Shown in pieces: positions 32,330-39,933 of a stretch of DNA of 51,131 nt. A program made the translations under genes and the position numbers. The stretch comes from a virus. The notes under the pieces were generated by a model that saw nothing but the letters and a program-made list of their open reading frames with translations, did no database searches and was not told the DNA's origin. How positions within the stretch are numbered: the first letter of the stretch is position 1; each line of letters opens with the position of its first letter. The DNA lies in IMG/VR virus record IMGVR_UViG_3300025133_000157, positions 1 to 51,131 of that record. One strand, written 5' to 3'.

Positions 32330-33742
32330 ATGGCAAAGTTAACTTGGGGCGATCTTTCTAAGTCCTCGAAATCCGGTGGAACAAGAGGATTAGTTTTACT
32401 GGAAAAAATACAAAAATCTATCGAATTGGAAACGGACAAGGGTAAAGCGATAATAACCGCTCCTGCTGAATTCCTCAAACTCTTAAAAAAAGAGGATTAT
32501 TCGGGTATACAAAAGCAATACCAAAAATCTGGTAAACAGGGAAAATTCTTGACTGCTATCCTAAAAAATGGTAAGATAGAAAACATGAGTGTAACCAACT
32601 TAATGAAAACGAAGGATTTTGGTTCGTCGGGTGGATCAGGTGCGGGCGCTGCCATGACGAAACTTGGGGAATCCGCACAATGTCTCTATGCCGCATTATT
32701 ATTTTATATCCTCAAAAAAGAGATATCACCGGAACAAGAAATTTCAAAGGATGATCTAAAAAAAGCATTGAGATATACCGATACTGATGAAACCGAAACA
32801 AACTTGCTTACAAAAGTGCCGGAGGATTGGGTTAAATCTTCAATTTCAGGAGCAAATTCTCTCTTCCATTTATATTTTAAGAAGAATACTACTAAGAAAT
32901 ATACGTTCCATCGTGGATCGAAATTTATCACAAGAATTGAAAAAACATTTACAAAAATAAACTCAAAAGAAAAGGCATTTGGGAATTTGAATAAATGGAC
33001 ACCCGCCGATATGTATGTCGTTTCAAAAGAGGGTGAAAAAGCATTATTCGATTCAAATACCATCGGAGAATTGAACAGTAAAATTTTCACTCTCTATTTG
33101 TCCGGTGATTTGATCGGAGTTTCTCTCAAAAAAATAGTTGGAAAAAAGAGGGGTTCGATAGATTATCTTAATATTGATAAAAAGGTTGAAGCAACATTCA
33201 TAGAATCAAAGGGTGTGAAATATAGAGGAATGAGAGGTCATTCTACCCGTGGAACTATGTTTGATGGTATCGATGTTTATTTACAATGGGGAAATGGATC
33301 GACAGACTCCATACAATTCAGAAGTTTTGCCGGTGATACTCTTACGGGTTGGCAGGGAGAAGTAAAAGGTGCTCATGCAAGTCAGGGTAAAATATCATTG
33401 GGTCCACTGAGTTATATTTTGAGACAAAATGGTATTAATATGCCAACTTCAGCAGATTCAGCAGACTTGGCGAGGAGTATGCCGGCCGGATATTTTAAAG
33501 ATTTTCATATGATGGTGAAAAAACTGAAGTTAATTGACGCCACTCTTGATGTGATGGAATTCGAAGGTATTATAAAAGCGCTGTCACCAAAATGGCGATA
33601 TTCCAAATATCTTGGAATAAAATTGATGTATGAATTATCAAAAATTAAAGATCAAAAGAAGTTGAATACCTTAGTTGAGGACGTTTACTTATATGCTTCA
33701 TCCAGAACAAGGTATAGCGCTCCTTATATAAAGTTGAGTTAA
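32330..33742 (+). CDS. Late protein with possible nuclease-like core (470 aa)
   Basis: No named family. The segment NKWTPADMYVVS (about 221-232) followed by GDLIGVSLKKIVGKKRG (260-276) has the P-x-D ... S-x-K-K arrangement seen in diverged PD-(D/E)XK nuclease folds. A Gly/Ser-rich segment (SSGGSGAGAAMTKLGESAQ) near residue 105 precedes the core and YRGMRGHSTRGTMFDG follows it. Expression seems late because of CATAAATA at 32316. It is followed after 1 nt by a possible ADP-ribosyltransferase-like gene, so both may be packaged effectors. Enzyme activity is a guess. Confidence 0.6.
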   Translation: MAKLTWGDLSKSSKSGGTRGLVLLEKIQKSIELETDKGKAIITAPAEFLKLLKKEDYSGIQKQYQKSGKQGKFLTAILKNGKIENMSVTNLMKTKDFGSSGGSGAGAAMTKLGESAQCLYAALLFYILKKEISPEQEISKDDLKKALRYTDTDETETNLLTKVPEDWVKSSISGANSLFHLYFKKNTTKKYTFHRGSKFITRIEKTFTKINSKEKAFGNLNKWTPADMYVVSKEGEKALFDSNTIGELNSKIFTLYLSGDLIGVSLKKIVGKKRGSIDYLNIDKKVEATFIESKGVKYRGMRGHSTRGTMFDGIDVYLQWGNGSTDSIQFRSFAGDTLTGWQGEVKGAHASQGKISLGPLSYILRQNGINMPTSADSADLARSMPAGYFKDFHMMVKKLKLIDATLDVMEFEGIIKALSPKWRYSKYLGIKLMYELSKIKDQKKLNTLVEDVYLYASSRTRYSAPYIKLS

Positions 33743-33743
33743 T

Positions 33744-34547
33744 ATGAAAAAATACAATGTAAAAACATACTTGGACGAAGTAAAACTGTCTGATTTGGGT
33801 CACAGTGATTTTGATACTGTTTTGGGTTATATTGGTAAATCATATTTTCCATTGTCAGAGAAAATGATAAGCAGGATATATGGTATCCGGCAAAAAGTTA
33901 GAGCGGGACACGTTACAACCTCAAAGAAATTATCAAGTTTAAAAAAGCTTCAAAATTCTGCAAAATCTATTCCAACATTTACGAAATACAATGATGAGGG
34001 ATTACCCCGACTTTTGAGACTTTTTGGTTTTAGTCCAGGAACTATACCTCTCATAGTGATAGCTGAGGGTGTGGAGATATACAAATTCCCTGGTGATATT
34101 TTTTCGGGTGTGGATCAGCAGGGTCGACGATGGACGAAACCTGGCAATTTTATTCCGAGAGCACATATTTTACATTCTAAATTTAGACCGGAGTTGGACA
34201 AGTTTGCCCTGAAAGTTGCGGAAATGATTAGAGAACCTGGTGCAGATAACAAAACGAAACAAAAAGCTATAAAGTTTTATTTTGACGAATCGGAGAAATT
34301 GCTTATAAAATTATTACCGGATATAAAGAAAGCTTGGGAAGATCAACGTGTACCAGAATATGAATCATATAATGAAGTCGTCCTTTCCAAATTTAAAATA
34401 AAAGTAGTATATGCTATAAATTTCAAAGAGACAGCAAATGGTGATGAAATATTAGAAAAGTTGAGAATCGACCACAAAGAGTATGGCATAAGAGAACTGA
34501 AAACCCCAGAGCAATTAAAAAGTAATCTCAAAATGTTTTTTAAATAA
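33744..34547 (+). CDS. ADP-ribosyltransferase-like late protein, paralog A (267 aa)
   Basis: Paralog of the gene at 44339. Shared blocks are YNVKTYLDE at the start, KSIPTF (74-79), GVDQQGRRW (122-130) and YNEVVLSKFKI (209-219). A central S-T-F block and a later NE(V/L)VL...F block resemble motifs 2 and 3 of ADP-ribosyltransferases. The first motif (Arg) is less clear. Transcription probably comes from the late promoter at 32316. T4 Alt, a packaged late ADP-ribosyltransferase, is the model that comes to mind. Fold and activity need structural confirmation. Confidence 0.5.
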   Translation: MKKYNVKTYLDEVKLSDLGHSDFDTVLGYIGKSYFPLSEKMISRIYGIRQKVRAGHVTTSKKLSSLKKLQNSAKSIPTFTKYNDEGLPRLLRLFGFSPGTIPLIVIAEGVEIYKFPGDIFSGVDQQGRRWTKPGNFIPRAHILHSKFRPELDKFALKVAEMIREPGADNKTKQKAIKFYFDESEKLLIKLLPDIKKAWEDQRVPEYESYNEVVLSKFKIKVVYAINFKETANGDEILEKLRIDHKEYGIRELKTPEQLKSNLKMFFK

Positions 34548-34550
34548 CCC

Positions 34551-34579
34551 TTGACAAACGTGAATGAAACCGTTATAAT
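34551..34579 (+). promoter_or_regulatory. Early promoter of the Rnl1 operon
   Basis: TTGACA, 17 nt, TATAAT, AGTACT, ATAGGGTTAAGG. The leader that follows (AATTGATATAAACACCAATG, then AGGAAGG) resembles the leader at 46838. Confidence 0.92.
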
Positions 34580-34634
34580 AGTACTATAGGGTTAAGGAAT
34601 TGATATAAACACCAATGAGGAAGGAACACTAGAT

Positions 34635-34928
34635 ATGCAATTTTTCTATGGAGACCGAGATAAATTTGATAGGGAACAATTTCTTGTGAACACGATGGAC
34701 GAAATTGAAAATGACTTAATTTCCTGGAAATTGGGAAAAAACTTAAAGGGTCAAAAAACAGTATCATATCAAACACCCTTTGACACTTATGTGGTTACGG
34801 AACTTGACGGTTGTTTTGAATTGAAAACATTAAGAAATCCAAAAGCGACTATAGTCAATGGAAACACTATCGATTGTATCGGAAAATTATTTTTACTGAA
34901 ACCAGAAAACTTGAGGAAGAGAAAATGA
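34635..34928 (+). CDS. Unknown protein before RNA ligase (97 aa)
   Basis: The start has GAGGAAGGAA upstream. The protein looks like a small mixed alpha/beta domain (QFFYGDRDKFDREQFLV; VSYQTPFDTYVVTELDG) and is not recognised. It is first in an early operon, and its stop overlaps the ATG of the Rnl1-type ligase by four bases, so the two are co-translated. Confidence 0.75.
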   Translation: MQFFYGDRDKFDREQFLVNTMDEIENDLISWKLGKNLKGQKTVSYQTPFDTYVVTELDGCFELKTLRNPKATIVNGNTIDCIGKLFLLKPENLRKRK

Positions 34929-36115
34929 AGTTGCCTACGTATCAAGAAGCGAAAGCGATTTGCAAAGCGAATCCGGTTTTCTTCGAAAAAGTAGAAGTTT
35001 TAGAAAATCATACCCAAGTTTTCATATTTGGAAGTCGGTTACCTAGTTATACTGATTTCTATGATGAAAATGGAAATGAAACTCATGCTCTAGAATTGCG
35101 TGGATTATCGTATGTTCAAAATACCCATATGGATTATGAGGTTTACCCAGCACTACGGAAGTTTTTTAATATAGATCAAACTCCGGGTTCTATGATTGAA
35201 GATGTACAAGATTTGGAAATCCAACGAATCCAAGATAAGTGCGATGGTTCTATGATAAACTTCGTCTATACTGGAAATCGTTTTCTAGCAAAATCTAAAA
35301 TGACTTTTAGTTCAGATCAAGCGAAACTAGCAAATACAATTTATCATAACCACGGTGGAATTCAAACATTTTTGCGCAAGTGCGCTGATGGAACATTCGG
35401 TCGAGTTATATATCCAATTTTTGAACTTGTAAGTCCTCTAAACAAAATTGTTTTGGATTATGAAAATACGGAATTGATCTTGCTACAAATGCGAGATGAA
35501 AATGGTGATATAGTTGATTTTTATGGATCGGATTGGCAAGACCGGTTGTATGATTTAAGCATTCCTATGTCCGCCGATTTAACCAGACAAAATACACTCG
35601 ATAATATTTTGAATATAAAAAGACGATTATCGACAGAAATCGAAGGATGGGTAGTAACTTTTACAAATGGAAAGCAAATCAAGATCAAAACTGATTGGTA
35701 TTTTCAAATGCACAAGTTGGTTACCGAAAATCTGGTTGCTGAGAATGGTATCATAGAAATGGTTTTAAATGAAACTTTGGATGATGTTATTTCGCAAGTA
35801 GATGCTAATGATCCTCGTCGCAAATATGCTGAGGCGATTGCTTCGGGATTCAATCAATGGTTTGCAAAGTCGATGAAAACTATCGAGCGAATGATTAAAT
35901 TGTATGGAACTTATGACGACAGGAAGACATTTGTTAAAGCGTTTAGCGATACAAAATTCTTTTCTATCATCATGGCATCTCTGAATAGGGGAGATGCTGA
36001 GGATAACTTGAAAAAGTATATGCTCAAAAAGACTCGAAAGTTAACTGCTGCTCGTGAATTTGTTGAGAAAGAATTAAATATTTTAAATAAGGGGTTGACT
36101 TTGGATGGAGAATAA
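34925..36115 (+). CDS. rnlA: Rnl1-type RNA ligase
   Basis: Motif I KCDGSM (105-110, Lys105 the AMP site), FELVSP at 166-171, motif IV EGWVV at 240-244 and motif V IKIKTDWY at 252-259 match T4 Rnl1 (374 aa; 396 aa here). ELRGLSYVQNT upstream of motif I fits the family. T4 Rnl1 reseals tRNA cut by host anticodon nucleases. With HD-Pnk and Rnl2 this phage has two different RNA ligases. I chose ATG 34925 (GAGGAAGAGAAA before it); ATG 34874 lies inside the upstream gene. Confidence 0.9.
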   Translation: MKLPTYQEAKAICKANPVFFEKVEVLENHTQVFIFGSRLPSYTDFYDENGNETHALELRGLSYVQNTHMDYEVYPALRKFFNIDQTPGSMIEDVQDLEIQRIQDKCDGSMINFVYTGNRFLAKSKMTFSSDQAKLANTIYHNHGGIQTFLRKCADGTFGRVIYPIFELVSPLNKIVLDYENTELILLQMRDENGDIVDFYGSDWQDRLYDLSIPMSADLTRQNTLDNILNIKRRLSTEIEGWVVTFTNGKQIKIKTDWYFQMHKLVTENLVAENGIIEMVLNETLDDVISQVDANDPRRKYAEAIASGFNQWFAKSMKTIERMIKLYGTYDDRKTFVKAFSDTKFFSIIMASLNRGDAEDNLKKYMLKKTRKLTAAREFVEKELNILNKGLTLDGE

Positions 36116-36123
36116 TGTATAAT
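36095..36123 (+). promoter_or_regulatory. Early promoter overlapping the ligase stop
   Basis: TTGACT, 17 nt, TATAAT, AGTACC, ATAG. The stop of the Rnl1 gene lies in the spacer. Confidence 0.85.
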
Positions 36124-36144
36124 AGTACCATAGTTGTAATGGTT

Positions 36145-36167
36145 GTGGGTCTGACTCAGACTCCCAC
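36145..36167 (+). promoter_or_regulatory. Strong leader hairpin before the gene at 36190
   Basis: GTGGG (36145-36149) pairs with CCCAC (36163-36167), extended inside by TCT/AGA across a two-base bulge, with loop GACTC. It starts about 15 nt after the predicted +1 and lies 22 nt before the ATG. Confidence 0.6.
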
Positions 36168-36189
36168 GTATTGATAATGGAAGTGATGA

Positions 36190-36570
36190 ATGAAACTGCG
36201 TGAAAATTTACCAATGGGAGTCATGAAACCATACGAAGTACATGACGCTATATATTTTAGAGTTCAATGTGATTGTATGGGTGAAGATCATGATTTAACA
36301 ATTTACAGTGAAGAGGAACATGGTTCGGGTATTAATTTTTCATATAAATCATATATCCCAATTACAAATAGTTCCATAACAAAATGGGAATGGTTGAAAA
36401 ATTTCTGGACAAGAATAACAACCGCTACAAGAATTATTGTTTATGGTTACATTGAAACCGATAATGAGTTTTTTCTTGGAAAACAAAATATTGAAGGATT
36501 ACTACAAGCGTTGAAAGAACTCTCAGAGAAAGAATTAAACAGGAAAGTTACTATAACGATTGAAGATTAA
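36190..36570 (+). CDS. Unknown protein (126 aa)
   Basis: The protein looks beta-rich with an early CDCMGEDHDLTIY segment and a charged end, and no family is recognised. It is the first gene after an early promoter and a leader hairpin. The next gene (metallophosphoesterase) follows after 3 nt, so the two are probably expressed together. Confidence 0.75.
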   Translation: MKLRENLPMGVMKPYEVHDAIYFRVQCDCMGEDHDLTIYSEEEHGSGINFSYKSYIPITNSSITKWEWLKNFWTRITTATRIIVYGYIETDNEFFLGKQNIEGLLQALKELSEKELNRKVTITIED

Positions 36571-36573
36571 ATT

Positions 36574-37164
36574 ATGGATTGGTTTACATCTGACCATCAT
36601 TTTGGTCATAGAAATATTTTGAAATTCGCCAATAGACCTTGGTTTGATGTTCATGAAATGGACGTGGATTTGATTAACAACTGGAACTCAGTTGTCAAGG
36701 AAAATGACACAGTATACTACTTGGGCGATTTTGCATTGACTGGAAGAGACAATATCCAAAATATTCTTGATCAACTTAATGGAAATATCAAATTTATACC
36801 GGGGAATCATGACAAGAGAATCACTTTAGACTTAATTGCTAAATCTGGAGCAGAAATAAAACCACTTGTATTCGAGTATACAAATTATGTCAAAGGAAAT
36901 AAATTACCAATAGTTTTGTGTCATTATCCAATGAGAAGTTGGAATAGATCATTTCATGGATCATATCATTTCTTTGGTCATACTCATGGAAATGCAGAAC
37001 CACACTACACTTCGATTGATATTGGAGTGGACAGTGTATCTAGACATTTACCGGGTGGTTCTAGTGTAAAAGAAAATTATAGACCTGTAACTGCCCAAGA
37101 GGCGATTAATTTTATTAATGAATGGAGAAATAAAAATGTTGGAAAATGTGAAATTGAAATTTAG
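36574..37164 (+). CDS. Calcineurin-like metallophosphoesterase
   Basis: The metal-binding motifs are complete and in order: SDHHFGH (6-12), GDF (51-53), GNHD (77-80), CHYP (116-119) and GHTHG (135-139). At 196 aa it is a minimal single-domain enzyme of the type common in phages. The substrate is unknown; a phosphodiester or 3'-phosphate is possible, given the RNA repair genes nearby. It overlaps the following membrane protein gene by 29 nt. Confidence 0.9.
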   Translation: MDWFTSDHHFGHRNILKFANRPWFDVHEMDVDLINNWNSVVKENDTVYYLGDFALTGRDNIQNILDQLNGNIKFIPGNHDKRITLDLIAKSGAEIKPLVFEYTNYVKGNKLPIVLCHYPMRSWNRSFHGSYHFFGHTHGNAEPHYTSIDIGVDSVSRHLPGGSSVKENYRPVTAQEAINFINEWRNKNVGKCEIEI

Positions 37165-37429
37165 TGATTTGGTTGAAAAAATTAAAGAGGGTTCTGGCGA
37201 ACTTTTTACAAAATTGGGTGGAAGTAATACAGTATCAGTGATCTTTATTCTGTTTATTCTCGCAGCTTTGTTTGTGGGATTTGGGACACTTTTTGGTTTT
37301 ATTGTATCAGCAATTTATGGCGCTCTCGCCGCAATTTTTGGATTCACACCCGCAAGCATCACAATCTTTCAGGGGCTTGTGATTTGGGTTGCTGTTCTTT
37401 GTCTTGGTAGAGTCTTTCGAAGGGATTAA
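37136..37429 (+). CDS. Membrane protein (97 aa)
   Basis: Two or three hydrophobic segments (VIFILFILAALFVGFG, IVSAIYGALAAIFGF and FQGLVIWVAVLCL) follow a charged amphipathic N-terminus. I chose ATG 37136 with GGAG upstream rather than 37118. The function is unknown; inner-membrane location is inferred. Neighbouring small genes continue the operon. Confidence 0.75.
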   Translation: MLENVKLKFSDLVEKIKEGSGELFTKLGGSNTVSVIFILFILAALFVGFGTLFGFIVSAIYGALAAIFGFTPASITIFQGLVIWVAVLCLGRVFRRD

Positions 37430-37433
37430 TATA

Positions 37434-37643
37434 ATGGAAAAATTTAATGTTATCAGTAAAAATGAAAAACGAAACATGCAACAAGTTGTAACTGTAGATG
37501 GTCGAACTTTTCATATCGCCATCGACAAGAACAAACCAACAAAACCAAAAACAAATCTATCTGCATCATTAGCGGAGAGCAAGCAGAAAGACAAGAAGTC
37601 AAAATCTTCTAAAAACCGACCAGCGAAAAGGAAACAAGAATAA
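37434..37643 (+). CDS. Small basic protein (69 aa)
   Basis: The start has AAGGGATTAATATA upstream. The first 30 residues look like a short beta domain (QQVVTVDGRTFHIAID); the remainder is Lys/Ser-rich (KQKDKKSKSSKNRPAKRK) and likely disordered and nucleic-acid-binding. No known family. It follows the membrane protein by 4 nt. Confidence 0.65.
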   Translation: MEKFNVISKNEKRNMQQVVTVDGRTFHIAIDKNKPTKPKTNLSASLAESKQKDKKSKSSKNRPAKRKQE

Positions 37644-37652
37644 TACAATAAT

Positions 37653-37772
37653 ATGAAACGCCATAAAAAGATAAAAGAAATAGTTGAAGTTGTCGGTATA
37701 ATCATCGCTGCAATCACATGGACGAAAACTCTATACGATGCTTATACTGACGATAGGACGAATGATAAATAA
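37653..37772 (+). CDS. Membrane microprotein (39 aa)
   Basis: The ORF encodes a basic start (MKRHKKIKEIVEV), a short hydrophobic helix (VGIIIAAITW) and a polar end. It lies 9 nt after the previous stop in a run of small genes, and its end overlaps a GATAAATA late-promoter-like site. No SD better than ACAATAAT is visible, so it is less certain. Confidence 0.4.
   Translation: MKRHKKIKEIVEVVGIIIAAITWTKTLYDAYTDDRTNDK
37764..37771 (+). promoter_or_regulatory. Late promoter variant (GATAAATA)
   Basis: GATAAATA lies 5 nt before the ATG at 37777, so the expected +1 is the A of the ATG. No SD exists between them. Confidence 0.5.
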
Positions 37773-37776
37773 CTAT

Positions 37777-38079
37777 ATGAGTTTAATCACAGAATCTAGC
37801 AAATATCTTTCTTCTGGTCCCTCTCAGTTCAAAACAGCAATGGTTCAAGCTGTGGAAATCCTGGAGAAATCTAGTTCAGACCCGGATATCAAGAAAGCAT
37901 TAAACGATTTAAAAAATGGACGATTACCCGATCAACATTGGATGGGACAACTCAAAGAACCGAAAAGGGACGCTATACTTAAAGCGCTTCATGGTTTGAG
38001 TGATCGTGATTTCATCGCTTACGCTAAAGATTCTCAACCCCAACAAAAACACTTAAAAAGAAACTTCGGTAAGTTTTAA
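37777..38079 (+). CDS. Unknown late protein (100 aa)
   Basis: I chose ATG 37777 because it lies 5 nt after GATAAATA; an upstream in-frame start at 37738 would put the promoter inside the gene. The protein is helical (FKTAMVQAVEILEKSSS; DAILKALHGLSDRDFIAYA) and basic at the end (KHLKRNFGKF). No family is recognised. Apparent late expression in an early-gene region suggests a packaged or assembly-linked role. Confidence 0.65.
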   Translation: MSLITESSKYLSSGPSQFKTAMVQAVEILEKSSSDPDIKKALNDLKNGRLPDQHWMGQLKEPKRDAILKALHGLSDRDFIAYAKDSQPQQKHLKRNFGKF

Positions 38080-38086
38080 ATAACCC

Positions 38087-38115
38087 TTGACAAACCCCTT
38101 CAAAACCCGTATAAT
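38087..38115 (+). promoter_or_regulatory. Early promoter of DNA ligase
   Basis: TTGACA, 17 nt, TATAAT, AGTACC, ATAGGGTTAAAG. The leader ends with AGGAAGGAAATTCGTT before ATG. Confidence 0.92.
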
Positions 38116-38156
38116 AGTACCATAGGGTTAAAGAAAACACAGGAAGGAAATTCGTT

Positions 38157-39482
38157 ATGCACGCACCCACAATGATGAAAGATGTTTATGGTGTTGATGA
38201 AGAGAACTCACTAGATAGAATCTTTCAACTGGAATCCATCTCAAGCACACTCGAAAAGCAGAAAATTATCAGAGAATTAAATGGTGCTGAGATGTTATTT
38301 TTCCACCTTATGTTAGATCCATTTCAAAAATACAATGTAACAGCAAAAAGGGTTGATGCAGATTTCAAAAAGGTTATTGCAACTAAGGTTACAGACCCAG
38401 TTTCAATCAATGTTCTAACACTGCACAACCTAAAATACATCCTCTTTGAATTGAATCAGAGGATCGTAACCGGAAATTCTGCAGTCAAGAGGATCAAAGA
38501 CTTCTATGACAAACAAGAATTACCACTCAAAAAACTAATCCTCTCTATCCTTAATAAAGATTTTGGAAAGGGTGTTGGTAAAAGACTCATCAACAAATCA
38601 CTCGCTCCCGGACAAAGGAAAATCCCAACATTTGAACTGATGCTATGTGACAACATGAAGACAAAAGAACTTCATAATGATTGGTCTAAACTTTCTTTCC
38701 CTTGTTATGGGGAACTGAAACTAAACGGTGTTCGTGTTATCTACATGAAGAGGAACGGGAAAATCGAATGCCTCTCAAGAGCGGGCAAGGAATATTTAAA
38801 CTTCCATGCGATCAATAAAGAGGTTGAAACTATTCTCCAAGGTGTTGATAATGTATTCCTAGATGGAGAAATCCACGGCGAAACATTTGATAAGGTTATG
38901 GAAGTTGCCAGAGCGAAAACTTTGGACACACCAGACATCGATACAACGTTTGAATTCACTGCTTGGGATTATTCAACTACTGAATTATTCGATGGTGTGC
39001 AGGATAAAACACCTTTACACGAACGAAGGAAAAACCTCGCTGAATTAATTGGCAATAACAAATTGGTTAATATCACACCCCAATTTCTGGTTGAAAATGC
39101 AGAAGAAGCACAAGAATTGCTTCAGACATGGCATGATGCTGGTGAAGAGGGTGCTGTTTTCAAAAATATCAATGGATTGTATCGAACAAAACGCCACAAA
39201 GATTGGATGAAAGGGAAACTGTTTTTTGAAGATACTTTCGAGGTAATCGGAACAACGGAACACAGCAAGAAATTTGGACAATTGGGCGCTTTGATTTGTA
39301 AAATGGATGATTCAGATGAAACTTTCAAAGTTGGTTCTGGGTTTTCAGACGAACAGCGTATTGATTATTGGAATCGTCGAGAAGAATTGGTTGGGATGGA
39401 AGCGGAAGTTCAATACAAGGAACGATCAAAAAATACCCTTCAATTTCCTGTTTTGATTAAATTAAGGACTGACCGACTATGA
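38157..39482 (+). CDS. 30: ATP-dependent DNA ligase
   Basis: The protein (441 aa; T4 gp30, 487 aa) has an N-terminal helical domain, motif I ELKLNGVR at 186-193 (Lys188), LSRAGKEY (motif Ia region), DGEI at 236-239, EGAVFKN (motif IV) at 331-337, WMKGKLF (motif V region) from 350 and an OB domain. Motif I is KLNG, where most DNA ligases have KxDG. It seals nicks in replication. It has its own consensus promoter, consistent with early expression. Confidence 0.88.
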   Translation: MHAPTMMKDVYGVDEENSLDRIFQLESISSTLEKQKIIRELNGAEMLFFHLMLDPFQKYNVTAKRVDADFKKVIATKVTDPVSINVLTLHNLKYILFELNQRIVTGNSAVKRIKDFYDKQELPLKKLILSILNKDFGKGVGKRLINKSLAPGQRKIPTFELMLCDNMKTKELHNDWSKLSFPCYGELKLNGVRVIYMKRNGKIECLSRAGKEYLNFHAINKEVETILQGVDNVFLDGEIHGETFDKVMEVARAKTLDTPDIDTTFEFTAWDYSTTELFDGVQDKTPLHERRKNLAELIGNNKLVNITPQFLVENAEEAQELLQTWHDAGEEGAVFKNINGLYRTKRHKDWMKGKLFFEDTFEVIGTTEHSKKFGQLGALICKMDDSDETFKVGSGFSDEQRIDYWNRREELVGMEAEVQYKERSKNTLQFPVLIKLRTDRL

Positions 39483-39501
39483 GAATACAATTATTTTTTT
39501 C

Positions 39502-39509
39502 AATAAATA
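39502..39509 (+). promoter_or_regulatory. Possible late promoter (AATAAATA)
   Basis: AATAAATA lies 16 nt before the ATG at 39526. If used, the transcript starts near 39515, inside the hairpin loop described at 39507-39527. Confidence 0.35.
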
Positions 39510-39527
39510 GTTTCGGAGGATAACTAT
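39507..39527 (+). promoter_or_regulatory. Hairpin presenting an SD next to a start codon
   Basis: ATAGTT (39507-39512) pairs with AACTAT (39522-39527), with GGAGG in the nine-base loop; the last two stem bases are the AT of the ATG. This is the same design as at the NAMPT start. Confidence 0.55.
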
Positions 39528-39858
39528 GCACGGCACGAACTTAATAAATACAACACTTGACATTCTAGATGAGACAAAGAACTCAAAATCCGACTATGTG
39601 ATATACCACGATACTATGCACAGCGTCGAAAGGTCAGTGCTTGATTTTGTGAAGAAATCACCCTTTGATATTGACAAAGACGATTGGTTTCATAGTTTTA
39701 CTTCGGGCCCGGGTAAACCATCTGAGGGAAAGACAACCCCATTTCATATAAGACTTCTAAAGGGCGGAAAAGAACAAAAGAAACAACTACATTTTCAAGT
39801 ATTCAATAGAGGGAACAATATTACCAATAGATTTGAACTTAATATGTATATTCTGTAA
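39526..39858 (+). CDS. Unknown protein (110 aa)
   Basis: The protein has no recognised family. It looks soluble, with KSDYVIYHDTMHSVERSVL in the first half and a beta-like second half (QLHFQVFNRGNN). Its strong GGAGG ribosome site is displayed in a hairpin. A late-promoter-like motif lies upstream, and the next gene has its own early promoter, so it may be a single-gene unit. Confidence 0.7.
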   Translation: MHGTNLINTTLDILDETKNSKSDYVIYHDTMHSVERSVLDFVKKSPFDIDKDDWFHSFTSGPGKPSEGKTTPFHIRLLKGGKEQKKQLHFQVFNRGNNITNRFELNMYIL

Positions 39859-39865
39859 ATACCCC

Positions 39866-39894
39866 TTGACAAACCCCTTCAAAACCCGTATAAT
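39866..39894 (+). promoter_or_regulatory. Early promoter
   Basis: TTGACA, 17 nt, TATAAT, AGTACC, ATAG followed by TGAAGGAAAC instead of GGGTTAAGG. Confidence 0.9.
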
Positions 39895-39933
39895 AGTACC
39901 ATAGTGAAGGAAACATTTATTAATGAAAGGTAT

